From positions 11,032,773 to 11,096,772 of the forward strand of contig CM020510.1 of the NCBI GenBank assembly GCA_009823395.1: a stretch of DNA of 64,000 bases, in the 5' to 3' direction. Source of the stretch: Thamnaconus septentrionalis (lineage: Eukaryota; Chordata; Actinopteri; Tetraodontiformes; Monacanthidae). This document shows, one piece after another, positions 24,335 to 35,100 of the stretch. The first letter of the stretch is position 1; every line of letters begins with the position of its first letter. The notes beneath the pieces were generated by a model. That model made no database searches. It was not told the DNA's origin and worked only from the letters and a program-made list of their open reading frames with translations. The translations under genes and the position numbers were made by a program.

Positions 24335-25061
24335 GTGAGGCCTGGCGTCTCGGTCTCAGCAACGACGGGTTGAGACAAAAGACAAGTCGGGGCCAGCAGG
24401 TTTTGTCCTCATGGCAAACGGCTGTCATTACCGTCTCCAAATTGCTATGCGCAGCCAGAGGGAGAGCCGTAAAATTTGATCGAGCGGGCCAGAGGCAGAT
24501 AAGCCGTGCGTGTGTGTTTAATTATGCGCGTTGCTCATCCTCGAACGCTGACACAGTCCATTCCCAACAAAGTGTGAGGTCTTCTATCGGTCTGTCTGTC
24601 TTTTTTATTTCTTTTCGAGACGACGAACGGCAAACCTTTTTTTTTTCTGCTGACGCGTGTCACACAACGGTAACTCAGTCCAGCCGTCTCGTGTTACAGG
24701 TCTGGAGATACACGACCCCGAGGAGGTGGAATACGTTCGCTCCCACATCAGGTCGGCAGCGGGAGCCTCGGTCAGCCTGCGCTGCGGCTCGGCCAAGCCT
24801 AACATCTTCATCTGGGGTTTCACCAAACCGGGGACTGACAGCAACGTGGCGCTGGCCTACGACTACGGCCAGGGAGCCAAAGTGCAGTCCCAGGCCAGCG
24901 CTCTAGGCCACGTCTGGGTGCCAGCCAACACGTCTGGGCTGCTGATAGAGGAGCTGAGGAGGGAGGCGGGCGGCACGTACACCTGCCAGGCTCTGTACGA
25001 CACGGACGGAGGAGCTCGGGTCACGTTCTACTTTACCCGGCTGGACGTGGAGGACGACTGA
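24280..25061 (+). CDS. Secreted single-Ig-domain protein, two exons, family not identified
   Basis: Spliced product of 138 residues. Exon 1 (24280-24334) encodes a signal peptide with a run of Leu (residues 1-19) and ends at donor CAAG/GTGAGG. Exon 2 (24700-25061) follows acceptor gtgttacag and joins in phase 1 (G / GT). Residues 20-138 form one Ig-like fold: Cys47 and Cys114 as the likely disulphide, Trp57 ten residues after the first Cys, and the YxC motif at 112-114. Asn95 sits in an NTS glycosylation sequon. No transmembrane helix or GPI-type tail follows, so secretion is inferred. The start has a good Kozak context (A at -3). An ATTAAA lies about 235 bp after the stop. It lies tail-to-tail with cdon. 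I do not recognise the orthologue; V-type or I-type Ig is possible. Confidence 0.75.
24700..25061 (+). CDS. Exon 2 of the small Ig gene (Ig domain and stop)
   Basis: The whole Ig domain lies in one exon, as is common for Ig superfamily genes, with phase-1 entry. TGA closes the frame at 25061 after an acidic tail (LDVEDD). Confidence 0.75.
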
Positions 25062-25294
25062 ATGACACCGCGGTTACATCTCTGGGGTTTATTTTTAGTA
25101 GCGGGTAATAGTCCGAAAACACATTTGAAAGAGTGATTCATCTTCTCCGCTGTCCCTCTTGATCCAACATCTTCCTCATATGAGCCGTGACCTCTGGATG
25201 AGCTCGGGTTAGGATTTGGTCTTTTTATTAGAGCACGGCTTTGAAGCCGAGGGCAAATTCCCACATTTGTTGTGACTCCAGCATTTATGTTAAT

Positions 25295-25300
25295 ATTAAA
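25295..25300 (+). terminator. Candidate polyadenylation signal of the small Ig gene
   Basis: ATTAAA, the commonest variant of AATAAA, 234 bp after the stop codon and in the gene's orientation. Confidence 0.45.
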
Positions 25301-27530
25301 GCTCATAATTTGCAAATAGAAGATGGCAGTTACTCGTTTTTATTGACTTTGTCTAACTTCTTGACATTCCACATGATGCCAGTAGATCCCTAGTGAGTAT
25401 TTCAAGCCAGCAGCAATCGTTCCAACCTTTGCACAGAACCACTGGGTGGAGCTTCCCAGTCTGCATGGTCTGGATCCCTGCTGGTCAAGATGATGCACTG
25501 ACGGACCACTGCTCACACACTGGCTGCTTCTTTCACTCTGACTGCTGTCAGCAGGGGTTAACTCAGTTTGGACTTAGATACTCGCAGTTCAAATATTGTA
25601 ATGTTCAGCAAACGCAAACCTTTATTGAGCAACGTTTGGGGAAGGATGAGATCCAGCGTTGTGTGTCCTATTTAAAGCACTGAAAGTCTGACGGTCTGTC
25701 AGTCTGTTTGCATTGATTTCGGTAGGAAAGAGTCCGTCTCCATATTTGGAATTTAGCTTTTCCAATGATCACAGGATGCACTTAAAAGCACTTTTCAAAT
25801 GACTGGAGAGTTTCTCAGGCTTTTTAAGAACAGCTTCTCTTTGTTTGCTCAGCCTAGCCACAAACTGAAAATCTCAATCTTGGTCCAGCCATTATGTGAA
25901 AACAGCTGATTTTATAATTCTTTTGTATGTTGCCTACTTTTGGGGTGCTTTTTTAAAAAATGATGGATAGATTTTCCGAGCCAAGTTGTGTTGTGATGAG
26001 AATTCACTTAATTATCCCGACAAAATCACTATTAAATGCTTTCGGTATTACATTATATTTCATCACAGCTGTATATAATTTTTCTTCCAAAACCAAAAGG
26101 TCTCTTGGCCATTTATGTGCTGTTATTGTAGTTATATCAATTAAATATAAAGTTATCCGACCATCATCATTTGCGCCATCATCAGCCACCAGAGTTCATC
26201 CAACCACAACATGCTACACCAGCATTTTGTCAAAATCTCAAGGATTAAAAACAACAAAACAACACAAAATGTGTTCCCGGGGCCAAATCAAACGAGTTAA
26301 CGACACAACGCCTGGCTCACAGGAAACTGCATTCATCCGAGGGTTTGCTGCAGGGACGGGAGGAAGAATGGTGGGCGGCTGGGAAGAGGGACCGGCGTTA
26401 ACAGGTCGGCTCTGCAGCAAGGGGGAAGAAATTCCAGGCAAGGACAATGAGCTTTCTTGTTCCCATGGGCTCCTTAATGACGGGGTGTAGCTGCGTGGGT
26501 AGAGGGTGCAGGGCGGCGCTGAGGGAGCGGGAGAGTGCCGACTGATAGACGTGGGAGATGTAGGAGAGACAACCCCGGCCTTATCCTCCTCATCCCCGTC
26601 GACATCTGTCAGCATCCCCTCTTCATCCCAGAGCCGCTTCCCTTTCATTTCCAATCATCTCCAAAACCACCTTTTGTCTTGCGCCTTTCTCTTCCCGATG
26701 CACAGAACCAACGAAAGCAAACGCACGACCGCAGTGAAAAAAAAAAAAAAATGTCGCCATGCACCTCAAAAAAAGATCACTTCAAAAAATACAAAAAAAA
26801 GGGCTGGGAAAAAACCATTCCTGGGAAGGAAATAAGCAATTTAAGTGTGCCAACGTTGCCAGTCCCCATCCGGACTAAAAATATCAGCTGAGAGAGGCCG
26901 TGCCACACCTCAGCACTTGAAGAAAGTCGCTGTGGATGCCAGGAATGTCCCCAAACAGCGTCACGGGGAGGAGAGATGCCAGGCCGACCAAAGCCTGCGG
27001 ACGGGCAGTGGACTCAGACAGGGCAGCGGGCAGCGTCGTCAGCGAAGCACACCCAGCCGCTGCCATCCCATCCAGTCCAATCAGCCCAGCCAGCCAGGAG
27101 ATTACTTCAAACCGGCACTGGCTTTAAGCCTTCAGGGTTTTGGCTAATGGAGCCTGAAGCCCTGGGACCAGACTGCTAATTCTTGCAATTTTTTTTTACG
27201 GAGGGTTGGGGGCAAATTTGTATCCTGCAGCACTTTCTCCCATGATGCACACGTTAGATTAATCACTCACCGTTTCGCTTTAAATGCTAATGCTAATCCC
27301 GATGCTGAAGCCACAGAAGAACGGAACAGAAGAACAGAAGAAAACAGGAGAACGCAGTACAGCAGCACCGACATGGCCGTTCAGTCAAAGTCGTGTAATT
27401 GCTGCAGATTTCACCCGTCACAACAAAGCGTCAGTGGAATCGCAGACCGTCAGAGCTCCCGGCCCCCTTTGTAGTGCAGTCAAAGCGATTATTTTTCTTT
27501 TAGCGCGCCAAACCTGAGCGTTTATTAGAC
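25301..27530. other. Convergent intergenic space between the small Ig gene and cdon
   Basis: No recognisable gene. Homopolymer A runs occur near 26740-26800. Open frames on both strands lack domain features. Confidence 0.5.
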
Positions 27531-27536
27531 CTCTGG
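27531..27536 (-). terminator. Candidate distal polyadenylation signal of cdon
   Basis: The minus strand reads AATAAA, about 1.4 kb after the cdon stop. A nearer ATTAAA on the same strand lies at 27834-27839. Which one is used cannot be told from sequence. Confidence 0.3.
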
Positions 27537-27539
27537 CCT

Positions 27540-28947
27540 CGGCGGCGTGCGGCCCCGACTGCATTTACAGGAAGCGAGCTATTAGCAAGGCAAACACTGC
27601 AGCGGCTGAGGAGAAGAACCGTCCACTCAAACTCCTCCATTGAACGACTGCCACATTAAATTAATTACTCAAGGAGGCCAAAAATATATAAAAATAACCC
27701 CTCTATCAATATCTCTCAATTCCAACATCCATTTATCAGAAATTAACGTTCTGTGAGACCAATGTAAATAAGCATTTGGAAGTCTTGCTGTAACTCCCAC
27801 TGACTGCTTAACAATAATAATGATAGTAATACGTTTAATTATTTTGTAGTGTTTACTGTTATTTTGGAAATATATAGCGGATATAAAATGGATAAATCTC
27901 TTTTTTAAAATCACGGTTTTAAAGATTTTGCACCTCGGCATTAGAATAATTTCTTACGAGGTTTGAAGTGCCCTGCTCTAGAAATGCTGAATTAACACGT
28001 TGGCCTTGTCAACATAACTGGCCCATTTCTCGAAGAAAATCACTGTCAACGGGACTCTCAAAGCCGATGGCCCATTTTTTTCTGTGCTAAGTGACAAGCT
28101 ATCAAGTATCCGCTGAGGCAAGAGCAGCAGCGGCGGTAGCGGCGGCAGCGGCGCTGATGTGAACAGGGAAGGGAGTGTTCACCCCGTTCAGGGGTCACCG
28201 GCGGGGAACAACCCATCCCAGCGCCGCATCAAAGGCCTGCCAGAAATATGGATGGGCTGGGACCCGAGAGGGGAAGTTTTCATGACGGCAGTCATTCATT
28301 AGGGCTTTTTGCACATGGAAGATGAAAAAAAAAGAAATAAGTGAAAAAGAAAACACTGGAAACGAGCCGTCGTTTACTCTTCCATATCTTCTCTTTATAT
28401 TATTACAAAACTTTACACGGACACGTTCTAACGTCCACACTCCAGTGGAACACAGAGGGACAAAAAAAACAACGACCAGCAAAAAAAAAAAAAAAAAAAA
28501 AAAATTAAAGTATTTCTCATCCAAAAAAAAGGCATAAATAATATAAAAGACTAACTTTTTTTTTTCCTTTAAAACAGATACATTCATATGAAATAGTATT
28601 TTACTACTACAAAAAAATAAATAAGGCATCTAAAGAGTTTGTTTTCTTTTCATCTTCCCCTCGACCGGGGTTCAGTCTCTGTGTCCGACATCATTTCTCC
28701 TCTCGGTTGTTTTCTCCGGCTGACTTTGCCGTCAGTCTCTTGTAGTTTCCCCACGTCGCTCCTCCTCACCGTCAAGCTGCAGTGTCTCTGACTGATCACT
28801 CCTCCTTTTTATCTCTGTGACAGTCCCATCACTGTCTTTTTTTCTCCTTTGCGTGGATCCTCTGAGCACACCAAGTCCGTGTGTGTGTGTGTGTGTCTTT
28901 GTGTGTGTGTGTGTGTGTGTGTTGGAAGAGGGCGCTCCTCCTCTGGC
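27540..28947 (-). other. cdon: Presumed cdon 3' untranslated region
   Basis: No coding potential. In mRNA sense it begins with a CA-repeat tract (28878-28921 in plus coordinates, 27 bases after the stop), then T-rich runs opposite the plus-strand poly-A at 28481-28504. The 3' boundary is uncertain. Confidence 0.4.
28878..28921. repeat. (GT)n microsatellite inside the cdon 3' UTR
   Basis: Two GT blocks separated by a short ctttg. They read as CA repeats in the cdon transcript. Confidence 0.9.
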
Positions 28948-29102
28948 TCAGACCTCCTGCGGCCCTGCTTGGATCAGCTCTCCCGCCAGGCTGCTGCTGG
29001 ACATCCAGCCGGGCTTCTCGTCGCAGTCCAAGTCCGGCAGGCCCAGGCTGTCCCAGCACAGCACGGGCCCGTCCGTGTGCACGTAGTCCAGCATGTCCTC
29101 AG
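28948..29102 (-). CDS. cdon: cdon last coding exon (C terminus)
   Basis: The acceptor is ctccctcacag; the exon starts at 29102 in phase 1 and ends at the stop at 28948. It encodes [11 protein letters not shown] and then a segment with CWDSLGLP and DCDEKPGW. The pattern W-D/N-S/A-L-x-L-P, then C-x-E-K, is shared with the human CDON C terminus as I recall it. The protein ends in PQEV. Confidence 0.88.
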
Positions 29103-32100
29103 CTGTGAGGGAGAGCAAGCGAGAGGTTTGGTGCTTGCTTCTCATTAAAGACAGATTGTGCAGAGGACTGCAGTCAAACAACAAGCTTCTATTTCACATT
29201 GGTTTTCTCGCACTCTCACCCTGGACTCTAAGCTGTGAGAAATAACTGCAGAGTAATTAGTATTCTGAGTACACCTGCTGCAAATTCTTAATTTTAAATG
29301 AAAGGCTGATTCTCAATCTGTCTTCACAATAATATTCTGCTATTTACTTTCAGAAAATATACTTTCACTATCAGTGAAAAGGTCAATCCTTGCTTTTTCT
29401 TTACAACTACTTCTACTACTACTACGTCATCATTTTAATTAACAATCAACATTAGCATTAGCACTGACAGCAAAAAAAAAAAGCAGGAAGACACTTCACT
29501 GGTTCAATTTCAACCAAACAAAGTTGAGGAAAAGCATAAGATGATGACAAATGTTGAGCGATAACTAAAAGCGTTGACCGATGACAAGTGAATAAATGAC
29601 TTCCTGGAATAATCAGAACTCGGCTCAGCTGCTGCAGTTTAACTTTGGAGCAGCTTCTTTCTGGGAGCAGAGGAGGAGGAAGAGGAGGAGGAGGAGCTCG
29701 GCTCACCGCTGTCGTCGTCTGGTGCTCGGCTGTCACTCTTCCCCACCAGGCAGCAGGAGTGCTGCGAGGACGGCGACGCCTCTCGCTGCTCGTCCGCCTG
29801 CTGCTGCTGCTGCCCTGTGTCGTCGCCCTGGTCGGTGGCGCTGGGGCGGGCGTGGCCATCCGGGCCGTGGCACTGAGGCGAGACGTGGCCCAGCGGCACC
29901 ATCTCCAGCCCGTCCTGCTGGCACTGCGCCACCCGGTGCATGAGGGGCAGAGTGCCGGCGGGGAAAGTGCCGTTGGCCTTGCTGTAGCATCTGAAAGGAA
30001 ACAGGAAGTTTTATGTCCTGAGACAAGTCAAGCTAAGGTAAGCTAAGCTAAACTAAGCTAAGCTAAGCCAAGCCAAGTCAGGTTTTGTTAAGTTGCGCTC
30101 TGTTATGTTTCATTACGATATGTAAAGTTGTGTTAACTTATTTTAAGTTACACTAAGTTATGTTAAGTTTTACGTAAACTGCAAGTCGTTTTATGTCTGA
30201 GATTTTGTGTGTGTGTTTTGTTTTGTGTTTTAGGTGTGGAGCTTTCCTCTGGAAACTCGCAGCCGTCACTTCTTCCCCCTCTGGATGTTTCACCATTTTT
30301 TCCAACAGTTACGGCAAACGGTTGTGTCAAAACAACCCAAACAGAGCGAAAAACAAAGTCTCGTCTCCAGCCACAAGCCACTGCGCAGTTGCGGCAAGCG
30401 TTTTTTTTTTTTTAACAGTGCATCCACAGATGAAAGCGTCCGTCCCAATCACACTGAGTGAATGTGACACGCTGATTTTTTTTTTTTTTTTACTTTTTTC
30501 TCTCTTTTTGCTCAAGTCGGCACCTTACAGGCAGGTGCGTGCAGAGAACTTTGCTGCTTTTATCCTCCGCCGATCGCTGCTCCACTGTATCGGAGCGTGA
30601 TTGGTTGGTGACCTCAGCACCTCTTTTCCCAGCAGCCAGAGTTAAATAAACATTGGGCTCATTAGGTCTGCTGGCTGGGTGCACACAGTATAAACTGTGA
30701 TGCCGGTGACTCGTAAGTACATAAACAGGACTAGAGGGAGGCTGTGTCTGCGTGTGTGTGTGTGTGTGTGTGTGTGTTCGTGTGTATGTGTATTTTGTTT
30801 AACCGCGTTGTGGGACTTCCAAAAAAAGAAACGCATTCTTTGTTTTTAATGACTGTTGTCTTAAAAAAAAAAAAAAAAAAACCCAAACACCTATTTTTGA
30901 GCCTTTTCTTTAACCTCTTCAGAAATTTGTGGTTACACCAAAGTCAGAACTGTGCTGTGATTCAAGTATGTCAATTTTGCACATACAGAGATATTTAGGA
31001 GGGAAGCTAGAAAAAAAAAGTAAGTGAAAGTAAGTTTAAATGGAAAATAAACTAAATATATACGTATAATGATAATGATAACAAAATAAATAAATTCAGC
31101 TGCTGAATGTACCTGTTATTGTTGCAGAGGTTCTGGCAGCTCATGCAGTCAGAAGACTCAGTCTGGGGCAGAGCCGTGTACATGCCTCCACCCTGGCAAA
31201 GGCAACAAAAATACAACATTAGCACATTTAGTTTCACGCTAGCAGATACATACATACATTTTTCCCAGATGGGGGCTCTTACGTTGTGATGGTGGTGTGG
31301 GTGAGAGTGATCGCACTCCCGGGTGCTGCGGGGCAGGGTGCCGTCGTGGCCGTGTGGGTGGCCGGCGGTGTACAAACCGCCGGTGCCGTTGAGCAGCGCC
31401 AAGCCATTGGGGAGTTTATGATGGAGGTGGTGGCAGCCCTGCGGCAGGATGGGGCCGCTGTGGCCGTAGCCCCCGAGCACGCCGCCGTTGATGTGGGCGG
31501 AGCCGGGCAGCGCCGTGTACTCCAGGACGTGGCCGTTCATCTCCGTCGGCTGGTACAGGTAGCCGGGGGGGTCGTACTCTGAGACGAGCAAGAGGAGGGA
31601 AAGTCGTCAGGAGTTGGTAGAATGTTAGGTTAGATTCATTGTCAATGTGCATGTCACAAGTACAGAGCAACGAAATGACGTTGACATCCAATCAGAGTGC
31701 TTAGCAGGGAATAATAATAATAATAATAATGATAATAATAATAATAATAATAATAGTTATTTATTTGATTTACCATCATCAGAAGGAACAAATAACAAAT
31801 TGATCAATTGAATTCCCAATATAATTTTTTAATAGTTTTCTTGTATATTAATTCTATTAGCATTCAATAAAATAAATTGACATTTTTGCATTTGAACCAA
31901 AAACGTCAATTATATTTTTAGAGAGCAAAAGCATCATTAAGGAATAAAATTCCGTATTTTGCAAATGCAGCCCATTCGTCCCCAACGTTAGACATTGACA
32001 AGGCGGATATGAGATATAATATCCTCATAATCCAGAAATGATTGTCCCAGCACTGTTGAGGTAGCGCTGCCATTCTAAACACCTGCCCTCTAGTTTGGCT

Positions 32101-35100
32101 GGATCGGCCGCTGATCTCCAGACACTGATTGTTCGCTTCCTGTGACACATCCTGACGTCGCACTAGTCCAAACCTTCAGAGACCCGAGCGGCCTGGTAAA
32201 GACACCCGCCAACAATGGCGCTCCACTTTTCCAAGAGCCGTGGGATCCATATATGTGAACACAGTGCCCTTTGAATGTGCTCCACAAACTGTCCCCGGGC
32301 CAAAGATTATTAGATTATTACTTCTGAGACTAATAAAACCCAGTTCAACCTCGAGCGCCGTGTTGTTTTTCCTCTTTTAAAACATAAACGTCCCATTATG
32401 TCACCGCAGGATTAACCTCGCCGCATTTAGCAGGACGTCAGAGTTTTTACACCTGTGTTGTTGGTGACATTAACTCCTTGGCAAAGTCAGTAACGAGTGG
32501 GTTTTAGAGCAGAGGGGGAGGAACAGCCGTCTAGTTTTTGTCCCCTTCCAAACATGCGGGAGGTGCAGCAAAGCACCAGATTCAGACAACTGGGTCATTT
32601 CTCAGGAGCCTGTAAACAACAGGCTAAATATGCTGGGTTTGTTCTTTTAGAGATCTACAAATATAAAGTGAATCACCTGAGAATAAACCACTGGAGTACT
32701 AGATGAATAACAATTTTCTGTTTTTTTGTTTTGCTTAATTATGTCTTGTGGGATACATGTAGCCAATAAATTCCTATTTACAAACAACTCAATAAATACA
32801 TAAACGCCATTTCACTCTATTAGTGTGACCAGCATGCTGGAGAAGCTGTAGTGCTTTGTTTTCAAGTTCCTACATTAGAAAAAGGAACTGAATTTGCATT
32901 TAAGGGCGCATAAAACTTCCTCCAAAGGGAACCACACGCTTCCTTTAATATACACATACACAATATATACATGCATCCGCTGGTACAGTAGCATGTCCTT
33001 CGCTTCTCCGGTGCTAAATGTGTCTCGCCGCACTCACTGTGCATGTTGTTCTGCTGCCGATTCCTCCACAGACACATGGCGATGAAGGCCAGCAGGATGA
33101 GCACCATCACCCCCAGAACGCAGCCCACGATCAGGTAGAGCAGGCCTCCGGGGGGGCTGGGCGGCTCCTGGGGGTGGGGGCTGGGTGGGGTGATGGGGTG
33201 CTGGCTGGGTGACCCCGGGGACTGGCGTGCTGTGGCAGAGAGGAAAGGGAAGTGAGGAAAGTTGAACAAAAAAAAAAAAAAAAACGATTTAGCTCCTAGC
33301 AACAAAGCAAAAAATAACATTGCGCCAAAGTGTAAAATGCAAGCCATTGTTGTTGGAGCTCATAAAAAGTCATCGCATTTATGCTGCGTAATTATGGAGC
33401 TCATGCCGGTCATTAAAGCTGCAGGCTTTGCAGAAACATGCCTGGAAAAAGAGACGGCGGAGCGGAGGTTCGCCTGACGAGTGACTCACTCCCCCGGGTG
33501 TGTGGTGTGTTTTTTTTTCTCCTTACCTCGGGTCTCGCAGATCATGACGTTGCTGTATTCGCTCTCGCCGCCGTCGTTGAAGCACTGCATCTTGATGTCG
33601 TAGGAGGTCTCGGGCTGGAGGTGTCCGATCATGTGCCAGTGCTTCACACCTGAGCGGGAGGGAGAGAGAGAGGAGCGCACGTTGAACACACAACCATCCA
33701 GCATCCTGCGCAAGCTCAGCGCTGTGCCTTCTCGTCATGTCTCACACCTCCTCGGTGGTCGCGCCGCTTCCAGGAACACCCCCCTCCCCCAGCCCCCACC
33801 CACCCACCCTCTCTCTCGCTTCGTCTCCCATATCTAGTACAGCTCGCTCGCCCCGCCGCCACCGCCACCACCCTGTCTGTCCCACCAGGGCCCACAACAG
33901 TCGCTTTTACTCTAGATGAGCTCCATATATGGCGGCCTCGTGTTTGTACTGGCTCGCCTCCAGCGCTCTCACACACGCACACGGCCGGCCGCACACACAG
34001 TATCGCGGCGCTGCTACTACGACCGCTACTCCACTCTGAGATTAGACACATGAGAAGTGGATCTAATGCGAGGATTTACTTCTCGCATTGTGCCAAAAAC
34101 GAGGCTCCAAAAAAATGATCTGAAGTTTGTTTTATTTTTCAGGGACTTCTTTTTCCTCAATGGGACCTGAAACAAATCAGTGCAAACGCATCATTTAAGG
34201 CGCCCGAGCTGATTTTAACTGCTGTGGGCCAAGATTGTTTTGCGAAATCTTTGTTTCAAAGAAACTGAACTCTGCTGCAATTTAAGTCATTTATGCCCCT
34301 CCACGGATATTTAATAGAAATTCAGCTTTTAAGCAGGAAATGAAAGAAACATCTAAGGACAAACAGCAAAGTAGGGCATGAAACGAACATTAGTTCTCAT
34401 TAAGTGCAGATTAAAACAAGCCTGCAGGGCCAAGATACAAAATCAAGGGCACAGGAAAGTAGAAATTGTCTAATTTGTTCCAGATTATTTGATTTAAAAA
34501 AATTTATCCTGCTGTAATGTATAAAACATTTAATAATAAATAACATTTAATAATAAATACTTTAATAGTATTGAAAAAAAAAATGAATAGTGTTATTACT
34601 GCTTAAAGACTGACCTGAACACAAGTTTACTTTTATTTATTTTTAATAAATATTGCTAGAGAGGAAGCCTTGAAGCGACATCTGAGTGGCAGTATGAGTG
34701 CAATGCGTTAATAAGTTAAATGAACACATTTAAATGATTAAATATATAGTTCATATTACGTCACACAGCCTGATTTATTTGATGCCGCCCGGTTTTGTTT
34801 GTCCGCGCCCGTTTTGAAATAACACCAAATGATCTCAGTATGGAATCACGTAAATGGAGTTTGTTTAGAGCTCGGCGTTCACATGTTGAGCAGCTTGGCA
34901 GGCGTCTGTACCAGGCTCCACTATTAGCATTCCACACGGCAACCTGAGACGCTTCTCCTGCCGGCCGGGTTCGTGTTTCAGCTCGGGCTACCATTTATTG
35001 AAGACAGATTTCAGAGAGAGCAGCGCTGCTCCGTCGCAGCAACTCTCTGCGTGAAATCAAAGTGCTGAGCTGTGTCTCGCTGCGTAACGCGATAAATTCC

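Larger units (their letters stand above)
31579..33037 (-). other. cdon intron
   Basis: 1459-bp intron with a minus-oriented LINE-like 3' tail (about 31605-31690) and an (AAT)n tract at 31708-31753. Confidence 0.8.

Noticed and set aside
24280..24906. 208-codon plus-strand open frame starting at the small Ig gene ATG
   Set aside because: It reads through the GTGAGG donor into the intron. The Ig domain lies in a different frame that is recovered only by splicing 24334 to 24700.
29639..29706. A second 45-nt intron using the donor at 29706 and the ctgctcccag acceptor at 29661-29662
   Set aside because: Too short for a spliceosomal intron; the acceptor at 29103 leads to a conserved C-terminal exon.
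33923..33932. CArG box CCATATATGG in a cdon intron as an SRF muscle enhancer
   Set aside because: About four such sites are expected by chance in a window this size and there is no supporting cluster.
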